NCBI GenBank assembly: GCA_017165825.1
Contig: CM029366.1
Coordinates: 25,687,566 to 25,751,565 of the forward strand
DNA: 64,000 bases
Reading direction: 5' to 3'
Source of the DNA: Hepsetus odoe
Taxonomy: Eukaryota; Chordata; Actinopteri; Characiformes; Hepsetidae
Below the pieces are notes generated by a model. It did not search any database and had not been told where the DNA came from. It saw nothing but the letters and a program-made list of their open reading frames with translations. Positions 39,785-52,895 of the stretch are shown piece by piece (the first letter of the stretch is position 1; every line of letters starts with the position of its first letter). The position numbers and the translations under genes are program-made.

Positions 39785-40253
39785 GCGTGATTCTAGAAGG
39801 AGGAGAAAAAAAACACGTTAAAAATTGACACAGATTTGTTTAGGACAACACTTTTTGTTTCACCTTTTAACAAAATACGTGCAGCCAGAATTGTGTGTCC
39901 AGTGGAGATACTTTAACCACAAAACGTGTTAAAGCTGGATTTAGTTGTGAACATTGTCATTCAGAGTGGTTTGTGATTTTTCATAGTGATAGGAAACAAA
40001 CATCTGGAGAGTTCATGACTCTAAAAGCTACCTCCAGAAAGCTTTTATGTGAACATTGCACATTGCTTTATAAAGGTTCTGCAATAAGATCTGGCCTAAA
40101 CATATTTTACCACTATTAGCATTACATATAACAATGTATAAGTGATATCTCTCATTTTGCATAATAAATACCACTCCTTGGCTTTGTTTCTCAACAATTT
40201 TTCATTACAATTTGTGCACACCTGTTTTGCTATAAAATAAAAATAAATAACAT

Positions 40254-40455
40254 TTACAGCATTTAGCAGACACTCTTATCCAGAGCGACTTCCATGTCCT
40301 AATTTCAGGGACAGTCCCCCTGGAGACACTCAGGGTTAAGGGTCTTGCTCAGGGACCCAGTGGTGGTAGTGCTTGAGGTGGGATTTGAACCTGGGACCTC
40401 TTGAGCCATAGGTCCATAGGCAAGCACCCTACCACTAGACCACCACCACCCAAAC
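40254..40455 (-). mobile_element. tRNA-derived SINE, family A, copy 3
   Basis: Same body as 8695 and 23462: CAGCATTTAGCAGACACTCT, ACTCAGGGTTAAGGGTCTTG, and a tRNA-like head on minus (GGTGGTGGTCTAGTGGTAGG; GGTTCAAATCCCACC). Confidence 0.85.
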
Positions 40456-41299
40456 AACAATCACCATGTGTGAGTGGGAAGTATAAAATCAGCCATGTTT
40501 AGACAGATCTTTGCAGAGTGCGGAAAGAGAACATTTCCATATGAGAAGTCTCTATCCAGGCAACTGGCTCACTTCTGTTTACCTTAGTGATCTACCACAA
40601 CATGAGTGAAATATGTTCTTAAGCCTGTTTAACCAGTTTATTTCTTTTAGTAAGAGAATAAATAAACTTGAGACATTTTTTTCTGAAAAAACTGAAGACT
40701 TTACCTTGCTACTTTAGTCTTGGGTCTTGTCAACCTCTTCAGAAATGTAAATGAAGTCATGCATACAGTCTGCTTCAGGTTCAGGCATATCTCTCTCTGT
40801 CCCTGCCCCACCATAGTTTGGACCAATGGCTGATTGAGTTTTTCGCTCCGGTAACACTCCCTCGTTGAAACTTAAGAGAGTCAGGTGATGTGGGGTTTTT
40901 TGTGACAAGCTGTTTATCGTATCGGTTCAAGCTTTGGTTCAAGGAAGTAAGCATGTTTAGAGTATCCTTCACTTTATGACAAAATAATTGCACCTTCAGC
41001 GTTCCAGCCCATTTACCCCTTACTATTACTGTACATCTCTCTTTCATTTATGCGTAATATGTTGTGATCACAGCTACATTCAATGCATTTAATGTTATTG
41101 TCTGTAAAATGGAGAAGATGAAAGTACTCAGTAAATCTCAGTGATTTAAATCTATTCTTTTTATTTAAAGGCAACTCCTCTTTCTAAGAAAGTTGGAAAA
41201 ATCACCCTAAAACATATCAACAACAGTGAATTTTTATGTTGTGCCTCAAATGTATAAGCTGTGTTTTGCTGAATGGAAATGTGAGCAGAACTGAATCAA

Positions 41300-41510
41300 G
41301 TGAAAGTGATTATTCTTGTCATTGTGAAACACAGCACAATTACACCTCAGTTTTTTACTAATATACACAAATGTGCAGCAGGGGGCAGTGATAGGGACAG
41401 TACCTTGCTCAAGGGTACCTCAGGGCAACCTACTTGTCTGGGAATTGAACCCATGCCTTTCTGATCCTGGGGCCAACTCACTAACCACTAGGCCACCACT
41501 GCCACGTACA
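41300..41510 (-). mobile_element. SINE family B copy
   Basis: AAGTGATTATTCTTGTCATT, GTGCAGCAGGGGGCAGTGAT, CTTGCTCAAGGGTACCTCAG, CTAACCACTAGGCCACCACT. Confidence 0.85.
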
Positions 41511-42107
41511 GTCATTTTTCTGAGGGCACACAATAGACTATAATAACCAGATTTAGTATTAAAGTCTGCTGTCATTAGAATTTGTTCTTGGCCATTGTTT
41601 TATTGTGTCCCCAGAAAAGGACCCATTTAGTGGGTCATGTGTTCCGCTCTGATGTTGTAGTAACAAAGGCCTCTAGTGTTCAGACTCCTTTGAAGTCTTT
41701 GATCTTTGATTTGTGCTGTAACTAAAGAGGAATTAAACTGTGCAATTATGTAGCCTAGATACAGATACATTAAAACCTACACATAGTACACTTAAAAAGG
41801 TTTGGTAATTAATTAATCTGTGTGATTTTATTTCTTATTGTTTTTATTAAACTTTATTCCTACATTCCTACTAAGGATGTTAAAGGGAGCCATGTTACTA
41901 TAAATGTAAATTTTTTTAAAGGTTGTAAAGCATCTAGGACAATTCATTTTGTGTTACCTTTAACCCTGCTGTCTCATAACACCTGCAATTCTTCCAGGAA
42001 GGCTCCATTCCTTTTTAAATAGGAGGCAAAGGTCACTACATAATGTTTGCTGAATTATAGTTGTACTTCCTTTTCAGTATCTATTGTTTCGTTGTCCACA
42101 TATTGAT

Positions 42108-42225
42108 TTGGCTAAGGTTTTACACTGGATGCCCTTCCTGACGTAACCCTCCCCATTTATCCGGGCTTGGGACCAGCACGAAGAAATACACTGGCTTGTG
42201 CATCCCTAGTGGCTGGCTTTCTTCA
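42108..42225. repeat. Common fish retrotransposon tail fragment
   Basis: TTTTACACTGGATGCCCTTC, CCATTTATCCGGGCTTGGGA and CACTGGCTTGTGCATCCC are strung together; part of it recurs at 63950-64000 beside a non-LTR relic, so it probably belongs to a non-LTR element. Confidence 0.6.
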
Positions 42226-43207
42226 GTATCTTTTGTATTATATTGTATTCCTCCAAGCGGGTAAAAGATGGCAAATAAACTATTATCAGATTAATCAAAA
42301 AATTGTATTTAATCGAATTTTAATAACATGAAAGAATCCATTATCTAAGACCATAAATCCTGCTGCCACAACCGAAACTAAAATTCAAATCAGTGTCATT
42401 ACATGGCCACCAGAGGTCCCTAAAAGACATATAAGGTAGTGGAGTGGAGAATAATTTAGTGCAATTTAATGCAATTGTAGGCACTATTCCTCAATAACAA
42501 GCTGATGTTTTTCTGACTGGCTGACAGCTGTATTCACTGATCCTGTTGAACAAAAGCTTGCAGATTTTTGATGATGCTTTTTTCTGAAGTCAGAAATGAC
42601 GTAAAAGCTCAAATGGAAAGACTGAGATCTCACTCATCAAGTTTTCTTATTAACAGGGAGTGTAGGCCTCCATGTAATTATGTTCTGTTTTTGTGTTTCA
42701 GATAACATCTAAATAATTTTTTTTCAAAACACATACACAAAATATCTAAGGGGAAGTCTTAGTAGGTGAGATCTGGATGTGTTCCATATTTGTGTGGGTG
42801 TGTATTGTATAACAGCAAAAATGTTACTGTTTAGATTTTTTATTTTACAAAACCTGCTATAGTGATTAACTTTACATAAACTGTGACTGTGTATCTAAAT
42901 GTGTTATTTTTTCATAACTTAGCAAGTTATGAAGTATGTGACAATCTGAAGTATGTGATTGAACCTGTGATAATGAACACAATCCATTTCTGTGAAACAC
43001 GCTTTATTTATGAAAACACCTTGGATGAGGAAGTAAGACACAGGAGCAGTTTCATTTTCATTTCAGATCATGTAATCTTCCTGTGTAACTGAGAAATGTT
43101 TATCATTTACCTTTTTAAGAACTGTATTTTACTCAAGGTGACCACTTGAACATGCTTATCCAGCTCTTGGTGTAGGGCCCCTAGTGCTGGAGGGGGCAAT
43201 AAAACGA

Positions 43208-43238
<31 letters not shown>

Positions 43239-45395
43239 TACAATGATCATATGAAAACATAATTATGAAATATTATATAATATTACATTGATATAAGATG
43301 TAATTGAATTATAGAAGGTATCATTAGATCATAATAGGTGGGACAAGATAGTCATAATTTAATTAACTGAGAACTATGAAACATTTTATAATGCCCAGTC
43401 CAGTGGTTTGTTTGAGTGTGCTTGATATCCTAAAACATTACTGTACATATAGTATTGTAGTACTGTGCAAATGTCTTGAGCCACAACTTGTTGATACAAA
43501 AATAGTATTTTATGCACCTCAAACTGTCTTACTGTCTATCTAAGGCATATTAAGTAGACAACATGAAATAGTCCGCATTTCAAAGAGTCAAAGAGGTTTC
43601 AAGCACTCAGCATTCAGCATCACCAGTTTACTAATCACCAGCCTGATCATCTGCACCCGTTTCTTCACTGCTTCATACCTTCAGTTAGATGGCTTTGTTC
43701 TGCTTGAATGATTCATATGTAGGTGATTTTTTCTGCGTCTGCCTCTTTTTAATCAAAATATGAAAAACCAAGGTGTTACTCAAGTTATACCGTGTACACA
43801 CATGCACAAATATATATATTATAGATTTTAATTTGGAACCACCAATGCATGTTCATGACTTGCAATGAAGTCATGAACCAGACGCATTCATATAAATGCT
43901 TTTTGTGTAGATGTATGATAAATTGATCTTTTGCAGCTGGAATCACTCAGCATCCTTCTGCAGATATGCTTGTACATCCTATGGCCTAGTAGTTTTACAA
44001 ATCTGGGGACTTTTCTTCTGTAATGTGTGACTCCTTGAACAGTTTTGATTTCTTTCTTAGTCTGCCTGACCTTCATGTGAAGAATGACCAGCTTGGGTTA
44101 AATGAAGCAAAGCATGTGGAGAGTAGAACATTTATTTTTGTAAGACAAGTGGAATTATGATTTAGTGCCATGTGCTGTAACAGGTATGGAGCAATGCAGG
44201 GGCAACATTTAGAGGGGAAAAGTTCTAAGCCAAGCTGTGATCTTATCTGGACTCACTGGAAACTTTTATTAAAGTGGGACCTAGTAATCTGTGCTTAAGA
44301 TGTTGTTATATCTTCTGTGTTTGGACTTATGTTTCATTTTTAATTTCATGAACATTTAGGACACTATATTTATAATCTTACATTTCCTTTGGTGTGTACA
44401 TTGGACGGGGTTGCTTGAGTATGAAGTGTTAATTTCAGTTCTTTTTCTCAAATCTTTTGTTTTTGTTTTTATTAAAACAAAAGATGATCCAATGCTGAGA
44501 ATAAAAGAAAGTGGCATTGTAGAAAAAAAAAATCCTCCAAGGTACACCTATACAAAGTATTACCTCTTTAGACTAATAAGTGCATTGCCATGTGCTCCTT
44601 TCTGGATATATTTAACATATTACATTAATGGAGATAGCACATCTTTTAAAGCACTTACAGAGACCTGTAATTTCATCCAAAGGTTTATCATTTTATAACA
44701 GCTCAAGATAAGTCACTTAATTGCTCACGTCTTCTTGAAACCAACTGATAAAGTTAAGACTAAAGCAAGTATTGCTGTATTGATCATCACATTTAAACAG
44801 CTACTTACCTCATCCTGTTTCACTGTGAGGTGTATTGACTGGTAATGGGGACTTAGTCATCAGATCAGCCTGTTACCATTTTGAATTATTGAGCAAGACC
44901 AAAACGTCACTTAAATAATTAACATACTGGGTGTAACAAAGGTAGGTGAGAGAGATAGAGCGAGCGAGTTCGCAGGAAAGAGAGCCAGGCAGAGGGGAAA
45001 ACAGCTGAGTGAGGCAACTCTGGAAATCCTTTGTGACATCAGTGCCTAATCTTTCTCTTCCTAATGTCTGTGCATGAGCTGCACTAGAACGATCAGTGTT
45101 TACACATTAGTCATGGAAATGAAATATATAGCTCGGATCATTTCACATACTGGAAGGCTGTGTATGTTTTTTGTAACTTATACCAAAAAAGGGCATTGGT
45201 TTAAACTGGACTGATGAAAAGCATTGCTTTTGTTTATCTGAGCTGTTAATTTGGTTGGCTTCATTTATGCTTGGCTTCACAAGTATTTGGCTAAAGTAAA
45301 AGTAGTTAAATTTGAATGTTCACTGATTTTTTCTTTCTAGATTTCTGTATAATAAAGCTCAGAGGTAAATAGTGCTAATATAATCTTTTTAAAGT

Positions 45396-45598
45396 AAAAA
45401 TGACTATTGTCATTGCGAACCACAACAAAACTGGACCTCTGCAAGCACCATGCAGTTATGAAAGCGCCCAGGGAGCAGGGACAGGGACGGTACCTTGCTC
45501 AAGGGTACCGCAGGGCAACCTACTGGTAAGGAGTTTGAATCCACAGTCTTCCGAGCCTGTGGCCAACTCCCTAACCACTAGGCCACCGCCCCATACCA
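45396..45598 (-). mobile_element. SINE family B copy
   Basis: ATGACTATTGTCATTGCGAA start, AAACTGGACCTCTGCAAGCA, CTTGCTCAAGGGTACCGCAG, CTAACCACTAGGCCACCGCC end. Confidence 0.85.
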
Positions 45599-46691
45599 GT
45601 AGGTCTTAATCTTTAAGAGTAGTTTGAGGAAGTTTCTAGTTCAGAATTGTACACAGTAGTGGTGACAGGAAAGATATCTGAAGAGTTTAATATACATACA
45701 GGATATTATATGGTAAAACAGTAAACGATATATTATAAAAAAAAATTTTATTTACCACACTTTAAGCATTGTCAACACTATGAATCACTAAGTTTAATGC
45801 TTATTTGGAGTATAACATTAAACGTTTATTTTGGCTACAATGACTGCTGGTTCCTATCACTAGCACTCTAAAGAATATGAGAGTGTAAACTGCTCTGCAA
45901 AGTTTAATTTCACATTAAATCATTCTGAATTTTGAGATTAAGTAAATGTGTATATTCCCATGTTCTGCTTGTTGCAATGTAAGGGGACAAGACATTTTTA
46001 TACAGTTGAAAAACTTCAGAAACATCTTCAAACTAAGATTACTCTGAAGAAACCAAAATTCATGATTTGTTTTATAAGATGAACCATAAGACTTTGTATT
46101 CTCCTTATAAATGAATATTAGTATATAAAAATATTAGTGCAGTGTTCTGCACTGCTGCAAAAAATGCAGAATCTTCTCAGTTCAGATTTGCACATCACTT
46201 CCACATGAATAAACAATATTATACCAGTGTGGTTTTGCTTTTTGGCTCACTAAGTCCTGCCAGCAATGGTGCTGATTGTTTTCTCATGTGGAAATGATAT
46301 ATACCAATTTAATGCATCATCTTTTCAGTGTGATTGACTTTTATGTTATTATAATCTCTGTAATTGTCTTTTTGTGTGTGTTCATGAATATTCATTTCAT
46401 GCATAAATGTATTATGCATTCCTTATGTCCAGATGGTGTCCTTTTAGTACAAGACGAGGCTGAAAAAGGGTCCATTTAGTCACATGTACACTTAATTAGA
46501 GGTATATGAAGTAAAATATGTTTATACGGCCTCACAAAATGGACAAGTGTAATGAAGGCCAGCAGCTTGCTGTGTCACCAGCTATTAGTCTCTGAGAAAG
46601 CCTGGCATAAACAAATGAACAGAGAGAGCTGTGGAGAGTCCACCTGCCACTCAGGACATGTGTAGCTAGCAAAACAGATGGAGGCTCCCAG

Positions 46692-46692
<1 letters not shown>

Positions 46693-46757
<65 letters not shown>
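46693..46757. repeat. (AC)n microsatellite
   Basis: About 32 uninterrupted AC units. Confidence 0.97.
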
Positions 46758-46760
<3 letters not shown>

Positions 46761-46889
46761 TGGTGTGTTTGTGGAGATACTACATGCACACTCCTTGACA
46801 CTGCCCTACAATGTCATACAGGTAATTGGGAGCAGAATGGCTTCAAGGACGAAATGGATATTTTCAGTTTAACCAATTTTTTTTTCAAT

Positions 46890-48010
46890 TACAGTCCATT
46901 CCAAAATCAAGATGAAGAGGAAAGTGTGGGCAGAGTCAAGGATAAAAGGGTGAAAGGATGAATACTGTAAGGTGGAGTTCAGGAAGGAGTTGTGGGGGAG
47001 TGAAGTTACCAGACTGCTGGGCAGCTACTGCAAAAGTCGTAAGGTAGACAGCTAGAAGAGTACTTTGTGCAACATCTGGACAGAAGATGAATGATAAGTA
47101 AATGTGGTAGTGGAATGGGGAGTGTATACAGGGGCTGGTGAAAAAGAAGTGGCTTAGTCAGAGGGATTAAAAAGTACTCGGGAGTTCAACAACATGGGAA
47201 AGAGCAAAGAAAAAGAGGTGGGGTTAAAGATGAGATAAATTGTGAGTTATATGAGAGGTTGGACACTGAGTAGGGAGAGAAGGGTCTTTAATAATTGGCT
47301 AGACAGAGAGGCAGCACTGGGAAGGATGTGCAGCAGGTCAGGGCGATTAAGGATAAAAATGGAAACGTACTCACAGAGTGAGCAGAGTGTGTTGAGCTGA
47401 TGGAAAGAATACTTTGAGGGGCTGATGAATAAAGATAATGAGTAAGAGAGATAATGTTGGATGATGTGAGGTTACTGTTCAGAAAGTAAAGCTGATTAGC
47501 AATGTAGAAGAAAGGGCAGTGATGAAGAGGATGAAGAATGGTAGCATGGAGGTGTTTAGGAGAGATGGCAGTGGAGTTTCTAACCAGATTATTTAAGAGA
47601 ATCTTGGCAAGTGAGAGGAATGCCCATGGAGTGGAGATGCAATGTACTGGTTCTTATTTTCAAGAATAAGGGTGATGCACAGAGCTGTAGGAGGAACTAC
47701 AGAGGGATAAAGTTGATCAGCCACAGCATGAAGGTAAAGAGACCATGGAGAGGAGGAGATTTGCTCTAAAGAGGAGAGGAATAAAAGTCAGTAGGATTAA
47801 GACTATATGTAGAATACATGAATGTGAATGAAAGGGAGGACATTGGAATGATTAAGATGCAGGGAGTAAAGGTGACAATGTTGATGGAGATAAAGGAAAG
47901 CTTTCAAGCACTTGGTGTGAAAAAGGAGGATACAGAAGACCACAAGAATTGTAAATGGATGATCCACTGTAGCGACCTCTGACAGAGGGAGCCAAATGAA
48001 GAAGAAGACA
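46890..48010 (+). mobile_element. Non-LTR retrotransposon fragment, degenerate
   Basis: Frames broken by many stops still spell pieces of a LINE polyprotein: VRAIKDKNGNVLT-like near 47340-47385, WKEYFEGLMN-like near 47400-47430, and RNYRGIKLISHSMKV near 47690-47735, a reverse-transcriptase motif. The end ATGATCCACTGTAGCGACCT then CTGACAGAGGGAGC with GAAGAAGAAG matches the usual 3' end of this family. The same family occurs in opposite orientation at 62690-64000. Confidence 0.75.
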
Positions 48011-49999
48011 TTCCTCCAATAATACTGGAACAGCAAGGCCAGTTAATTTTTTTTTGCTCTGTGCCAAACATATTCGAACTTGAGAACAGAAGATGAATAT
48101 GCGCTTACATCTAGTTGTTAAATTAAGTTAAATTATGTCTGTTTATTTGTAATTGTATCTGACCATCCGGTATCTTTTATGTGACCTTCCATTTTCAATT
48201 CACCCAATAACTGCATCAAGACAGCCACCCACTGACTTCACAAAACTGGTTATGGTTTTCCAGATTTTCCTTTCAGTTGTTTTTTTCTTCAGTGTTCTCT
48301 TCAGGAGATAAAATACATGTTTAATGGGGAATTAACCCCATTAGTGAGCAGGAATCGATCCCAGCTCACACAGGGCAAAGGACGGGGACACACCCTGGAC
48401 AGGTCCAGAAACTTTTTTACTTTTTTGCAAAGTACTCTTTTTTTCTGCTTCTTACTGATGATGAGTGGTTTGAATTTACTGGTATGGAATCTATATTTAT
48501 GCTCTTATGGTGTTCTTCAAACCTTAGACTGGGAAACCTTCGCCTCTCCCCTGTAGAGGTTGTTCATAATGTCACTGACTGTTGTTTAGGGGTTTTTTTC
48601 ATTACTGCTCTCCCAGTTTGTCTGCCATCATCTGCTGGTTCAATGCTGTTTGACCTTAATGTTGGGTTTCCATTTTAAACAACAAATGTAGACTTTGGAG
48701 GTGAAATCTAAAGCTTCAAGATATCAAGAGCTGTTTCAGGTTACAGCCAATATGACAGGACAAGTGTGTGTAACCACAAACACCTGTTAGCCATATTTCG
48801 ATGTTTGAAAAACAGTTGAAAAACTGAGTGGTTGAATACAAATATTATAATGTTCTATGTAATATAACCTAACTAGTACGTGATTTAACTTCTAGATGTA
48901 AATGCAAGAAAATAAAAACGAAAAGGTTTGACCTTATCTTTAAACTAGAAGATCTAATCTCATCCTTTGATCTTAAACTAAAATGCCTCCAGTGCATGAA
49001 TTACACCAAAAAGTGTTTTTCTGAATCATCAAGGTCTCTGTATATGTGCACCTTTACAGTCTTGTTGGAAAAACCTATCATGAAGCTGCCTGAGAAAATC
49101 ACCAAAAAAGCTGCATCAAGACAAAGGTAGCCTTTTCCAAATTAAATCAAAATAGAATATGACTAGATGTGTTTGGTATGTTTTATTCTATGGCTGTAAT
49201 GTCTTTGCTGTTACTTTAAAATGTTAAAACTGCATTGGATGAATGTTTTTAGTTTATGGACACCTTTAGTAACACACTGCAGTTACCTTAGTAATCAAGA
49301 GTGTGTGAAAGAACAAATTGCCCCATGTTGGGGTTATAAAGGTTAGTATCTGTCACATTCTTCCTCCTGTAGATGTAATCAGTCTTTCTCAAGCCTCAAA
49401 GGGAGAGTAAAGTGTTCCAGCCACAGAGCTAGACAGACTAGGCTACTCTAAACACTGCAAGGCTAGAACAAAATGGATGGTCATTAATTGTTGATAGATA
49501 CGTCTTTCCGTCCCGAGGCTGACCTCGTGGTGCACCTGGCCAGTTAAGTATATGAGAAGGAGGAGTGTAGCATATTAAAGTAATTGCCCATGCTTGTGCG
49601 TGTTTTTTCTTTCTCCACTTTCCTAATTGATCCTAACAGGGGCTATCAGCTCAGTGTCGGGTTCTAGAGATAAAGCTCAATGGGCCTAGCCAAGGTTAAG
49701 GGGTCACCTCAGGGCTAATCTCACCCCCTTTCAAAACATTACATTTAAATGTATTTTTCTTTTTGGAGATGATGATTAAATACTAAAAGACATTAAAACA
49801 GCGTGGGCACATTTGATTAAAAGCATGTGCAAATCAGAGCGTCTATGTTTATATTTTGTATTTTTGTACTTTATACACGGTCTGAAAATACCAGCTTTTA
49901 TTTACATTGTGCAACATTTTCATGATGATGAATTAATTAATTACATTAACTTCTTTATAAATGCCCTATTTGGTAAAGTTACAATTTGGAAGACAAAAA

Positions 50000-50001
<2 letters not shown>

Positions 50002-50090
<89 letters not shown>

Positions 50091-50093
50091 TAT
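50002..50093. repeat. (AC)n microsatellite
   Basis: About 43 AC units, the longest CA tract in the window. Open frames across it are repeat translation. Confidence 0.97.
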
Positions 50094-50484
50094 GTGACCA
50101 TAAATCTCTTCACTCAGAACAGAAGTCAATGGCTGAAGTGCTACAAAAATGATGATGTCTTTCACTCACCGGCTGTCCACTCAAATGCCTACCGACTTTC
50201 TTACATAACCAATATATTCTAACAGCATTCTCTTACATATTATATAAATACTAGGGGTAGCATTGCTGTTTCAGTTGTCAATATTTCATTACCTGTGCTG
50301 CACTTTCACCTCCAGACAGAGGCATTCCCTCATGAGTGAATGTCAGCCTGACTCACACCATTATGTTCACATAATGTGAAAATAAACTGAGAATCATATA
50401 CAAAAACAATGTTTTCATGCAACATGGCTTCATTTGTGCACTGAAAAACATGCTTTATTTATGTACAAAACATGCTTTATTTAT

Positions 50485-50533
50485 ATTCACATGCACATGG
50501 ATTGCCATGTGTGCAATCCATGTGCATGTGAAT
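50485..50533. repeat. Perfect 21-bp hairpin with 7-nt loop
   Basis: Arms 50485-50505 (begins ATTCACATGCACATGGATTG) and 50513-50533 are exact reverse complements. Short loop, miRNA-precursor-like size but perfect pairing. Confidence 0.9.
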
Positions 50534-51769
50534 CAAGTACATTCAAAGCACAGTTTTTTAAAATAATGCACGTTTGTCTAATGTTTGTCTTTCATTACAA
50601 TGAGGTTCAGGGTTTAAGAATATTTGTCTGTCAGACCATATTTGCACCTTTTAGTACATTATTTATATATGGTTTCATTTATTGTCACTAACATGTAGCA
50701 GTCAAATGATTTTTGCACTGTGACGTCAAAATCTTGTCATTTTAATTGTTTTCCAGCATTCAATTATTCATTTAATTAGCATTTAATTCATCAGCAAATG
50801 TTCTTGTCAACAGAACCTCTTAATCCTATAATTTTATAATTGTTTGTTTGCTTCTTTGTTAAACCATATTTAAATATTTTAAATATCTATATTAATTCTT
50901 TCCTCTGCAATTTTTGGAGACTTTGTTCTGACACAGTTTACTTTGTTTTGTTGGGTTAATTGAACTACCATAAATGTAAGGCAAAACCCAAATCTAATGT
51001 TCTTTCTCAGGAAAGTGGCTTAGTTTCAGTCAATGGCTGAAGGCTGTACATGCAGTAAAGGCAAGTGCTGCACCCCAATCAAAACAGGGTTCAGGAAAAA
51101 AAAAAGCTGCAGTGTCAGCTGCTGGGTATGTTCGGATGTAGGTTTTCTATTTCACTTGCGCCAGGAAAATTCAAGACTGGCAGAGAAAAGGCCACCGAGA
51201 GCAGTTAGCTGAGCTCGATAGGAATGCCACTCAAATTCCTCAGTTATGAAGAATTTTCATGGGCCAGGTGATTTTTTTCATTTATTTCATTCAGGTGCTC
51301 TGTATGCTCAATATGATTCAAAATTTGCTGACCTTTTACCAGCAATTCTCTCTCTGATAATAAGCCTTCTGGGATCCCTGCACACAGAGAGGCATACAGA
51401 GATGCACAATGTGTAATGAAAGATTAATGCTCACTCATTGTGTGCCAGAACTGTGTTTTGTCTCTGCCGCTGATAAAATCCACCCACTGTGCCAAAAAAT
51501 CTTAGTCACTTGCTCACCAGTCCCTCTGCAGGCAAGCAGCGGTGACTAGAAACTCTTTACATTCAGCCGCTGTGTGGACGTTTTACGGAGGCACATTTTA
51601 TGGATTTGTTCAGTACTTTTAAGTGATAATTTCATTTGATAAAACTATTGACAATACTGTAATACTATTAACTGTGGATTTATTTGAGAATACTATTACC
51701 CATAGTCAAGTATCTTTTTATACTCTTTAAAAAGGTACCAATTCAACTGTTCTTAGAGTGACGTGATAT

Positions 51770-52325
51770 ACAGTACTGTGCAAAAGTTTTAGGCAGGTGT
51801 GGAAAAAATGCTGTAAACATAGAATGCTTTCAGAAAAGGAAGTGTTAATAATATATTTTCATCAATCAACAAAATGCAGTGAATGAACAAAAGAGAAATC
51901 TAAATCAAATCAATATTTGGTGTGACCACCCTTTGCCTTCAAAACAGCATCAGTTCTTCTAGGTACACTTGCACACAGTTTTTGAAGGAACTTGGCTGGT
52001 AGATTGTTCAAAACATCTTGGAGAACTAACCACAGATCTTCTGTGGATGTAGCTTCCTCACATCCTTCTGTCTCTTCATGTAATCCAGACACACTGGATG
52101 ATGTTGAGATCAGGGCTCTGCGGGGGCCAGAAGAACTGATGCTGGTTTGAAGGCAAAAGGTAGTAACACCAAATATAGATTTGATTTAGATTTTTCTTTT
52201 GTTCGCTCACTTTGCATTTTGTAAATTGATAAAAATAAACAATCATTATTTATATTTCTGAATGCATTCTTTGTTTACAGCATTTTTTCCCACACCTGCC
52301 TAAAACTTTTGCACAGTACTGTACA
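51770..52325. mobile_element. Tc1-derived non-autonomous element with both inverted ends
   Basis: The only copy here with both termini: left ACAGTACTGTGCAAAAGTTT and right reading AAACTTTTGCACAGTACTGT, flanked by TA (51769-51770 region and 52326). The arms stay complementary for about 170-200 bp, but the inner parts of the two arms match two subfamilies (GAAGTGTTAATAATATATTT on the left, AATAATGATTGTTTATTT complement on the right). The middle keeps a non-coding scrap of the parent element (CATCTTGGAGAACTAACCAC). About 555 bp, no transposase frame. Confidence 0.85.
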
Positions 52326-52637
52326 AACTAACTTTTAATGTCTGCAGTTTTAAGGAACTGTTTCTGTAAATGAAAGTGTTTTTTTTAACATTTAAGAACC
52401 TTCCTGTATTAGAGGAGTTCAAAATCAATGAATTTTCCTATTTGCCCAAGAACCATGCAAAAACCTTTATTTGGGAGTCTAGTTCCATTTTGATCCTGCA
52501 CACCTAATTCCGGTTTCCTTAGTAAAGAGTCCGTTTTGCTCTGCTTTCACAGTTCAGCTCCTAGACTGCTTCACTGCTCACATGCTTACGGGCTTTTAGT
52601 TTTAAGACAAATTATCTTAAAATTAGTAAAATATCTC

Positions 52638-52895
52638 TATTGAAAGTGACAACCCTTGTCATTGCGAGGTCGCAGCACAGCACTCAGTGAACCACAACGA
52701 AATTGGACCTCTGCATATAACCCATGCAAACACCGTGCAGCAGTGGGCAGCTATTGAAAGCACCCGGGGAGCAGTGACTGGGGACGGTACCTTGCTCAAG
52801 GGTACCTCAGGGCAACCTACTTTTGAGGGAATCATACCCACAATCTTCCGATGCAGGGGCAACTCCCTAACAACTAGACCAACGCTGCCCCTACT
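52638..52895 (-). mobile_element. SINE family B, near-complete copy
   Basis: AAGTGACAACCCTTGTCATT, ACGAAATTGGACCTCTGCAT, GTGGGCAGCTATTGAAAGCA, CTTGCTCAAGGGTACCTCAG, AACTAGACCAACGCTGCCCC. Confidence 0.87.

Larger units (their letters stand above)
39785..45100. other. Upstream region of the BCL2L14-like gene, repeats
   Basis: No conserved coding sequence found. Two minus-strand donors could end its noncoding first exon: GATGAG|GTAAGTAGC at about 44808-44816 (strong consensus) or GCAAG|GTAAAG near 40700-40708. The stretch also holds a SINE family A copy (40254), SINE family B (41300), an RTE-like repeat tail (42108), a (CAA)n run at 43217-43240 and AT-rich DNA. The minus open frame at 43888-44076 matches nothing I recognise. 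Confidence 0.4.
45101..46880. other. AT-rich intergenic with one SINE and a CA repeat
   Basis: SINE family B at 45396-45598 and a long (AC)n at 46693-46757. Otherwise unique AT-rich sequence, nothing recognised. Confidence 0.55.
48011..51764. other. Intergenic; possible conserved noncoding DNA
   Basis: No coding gene supported. Contains a repeat scrap at 48345-48405 (CCCAGCTCACACAGGGC; CACCCTGGACAGGTCC), a very long (AC)n at 50002-50093 and a 21-bp perfect hairpin at 50485-50533. Stretches 49330-49740 and 51000-51560 are less AT-rich, free of recognised repeats and could be regulatory. Confidence 0.4.

Noticed and set aside
43888..44076. Lys/Arg-rich minus frame of 62 codons
   Set aside because: No homologue recognised, no splice signals; possibly a transposon scrap. 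Not supported as a gene.
49813..50222. Histidine/threonine-rich or Cys/Val-rich open frames across CA repeats
   Set aside because: Translation of (AC)n; also seen at 5333, 6220, 15939, 46532 and 61026.
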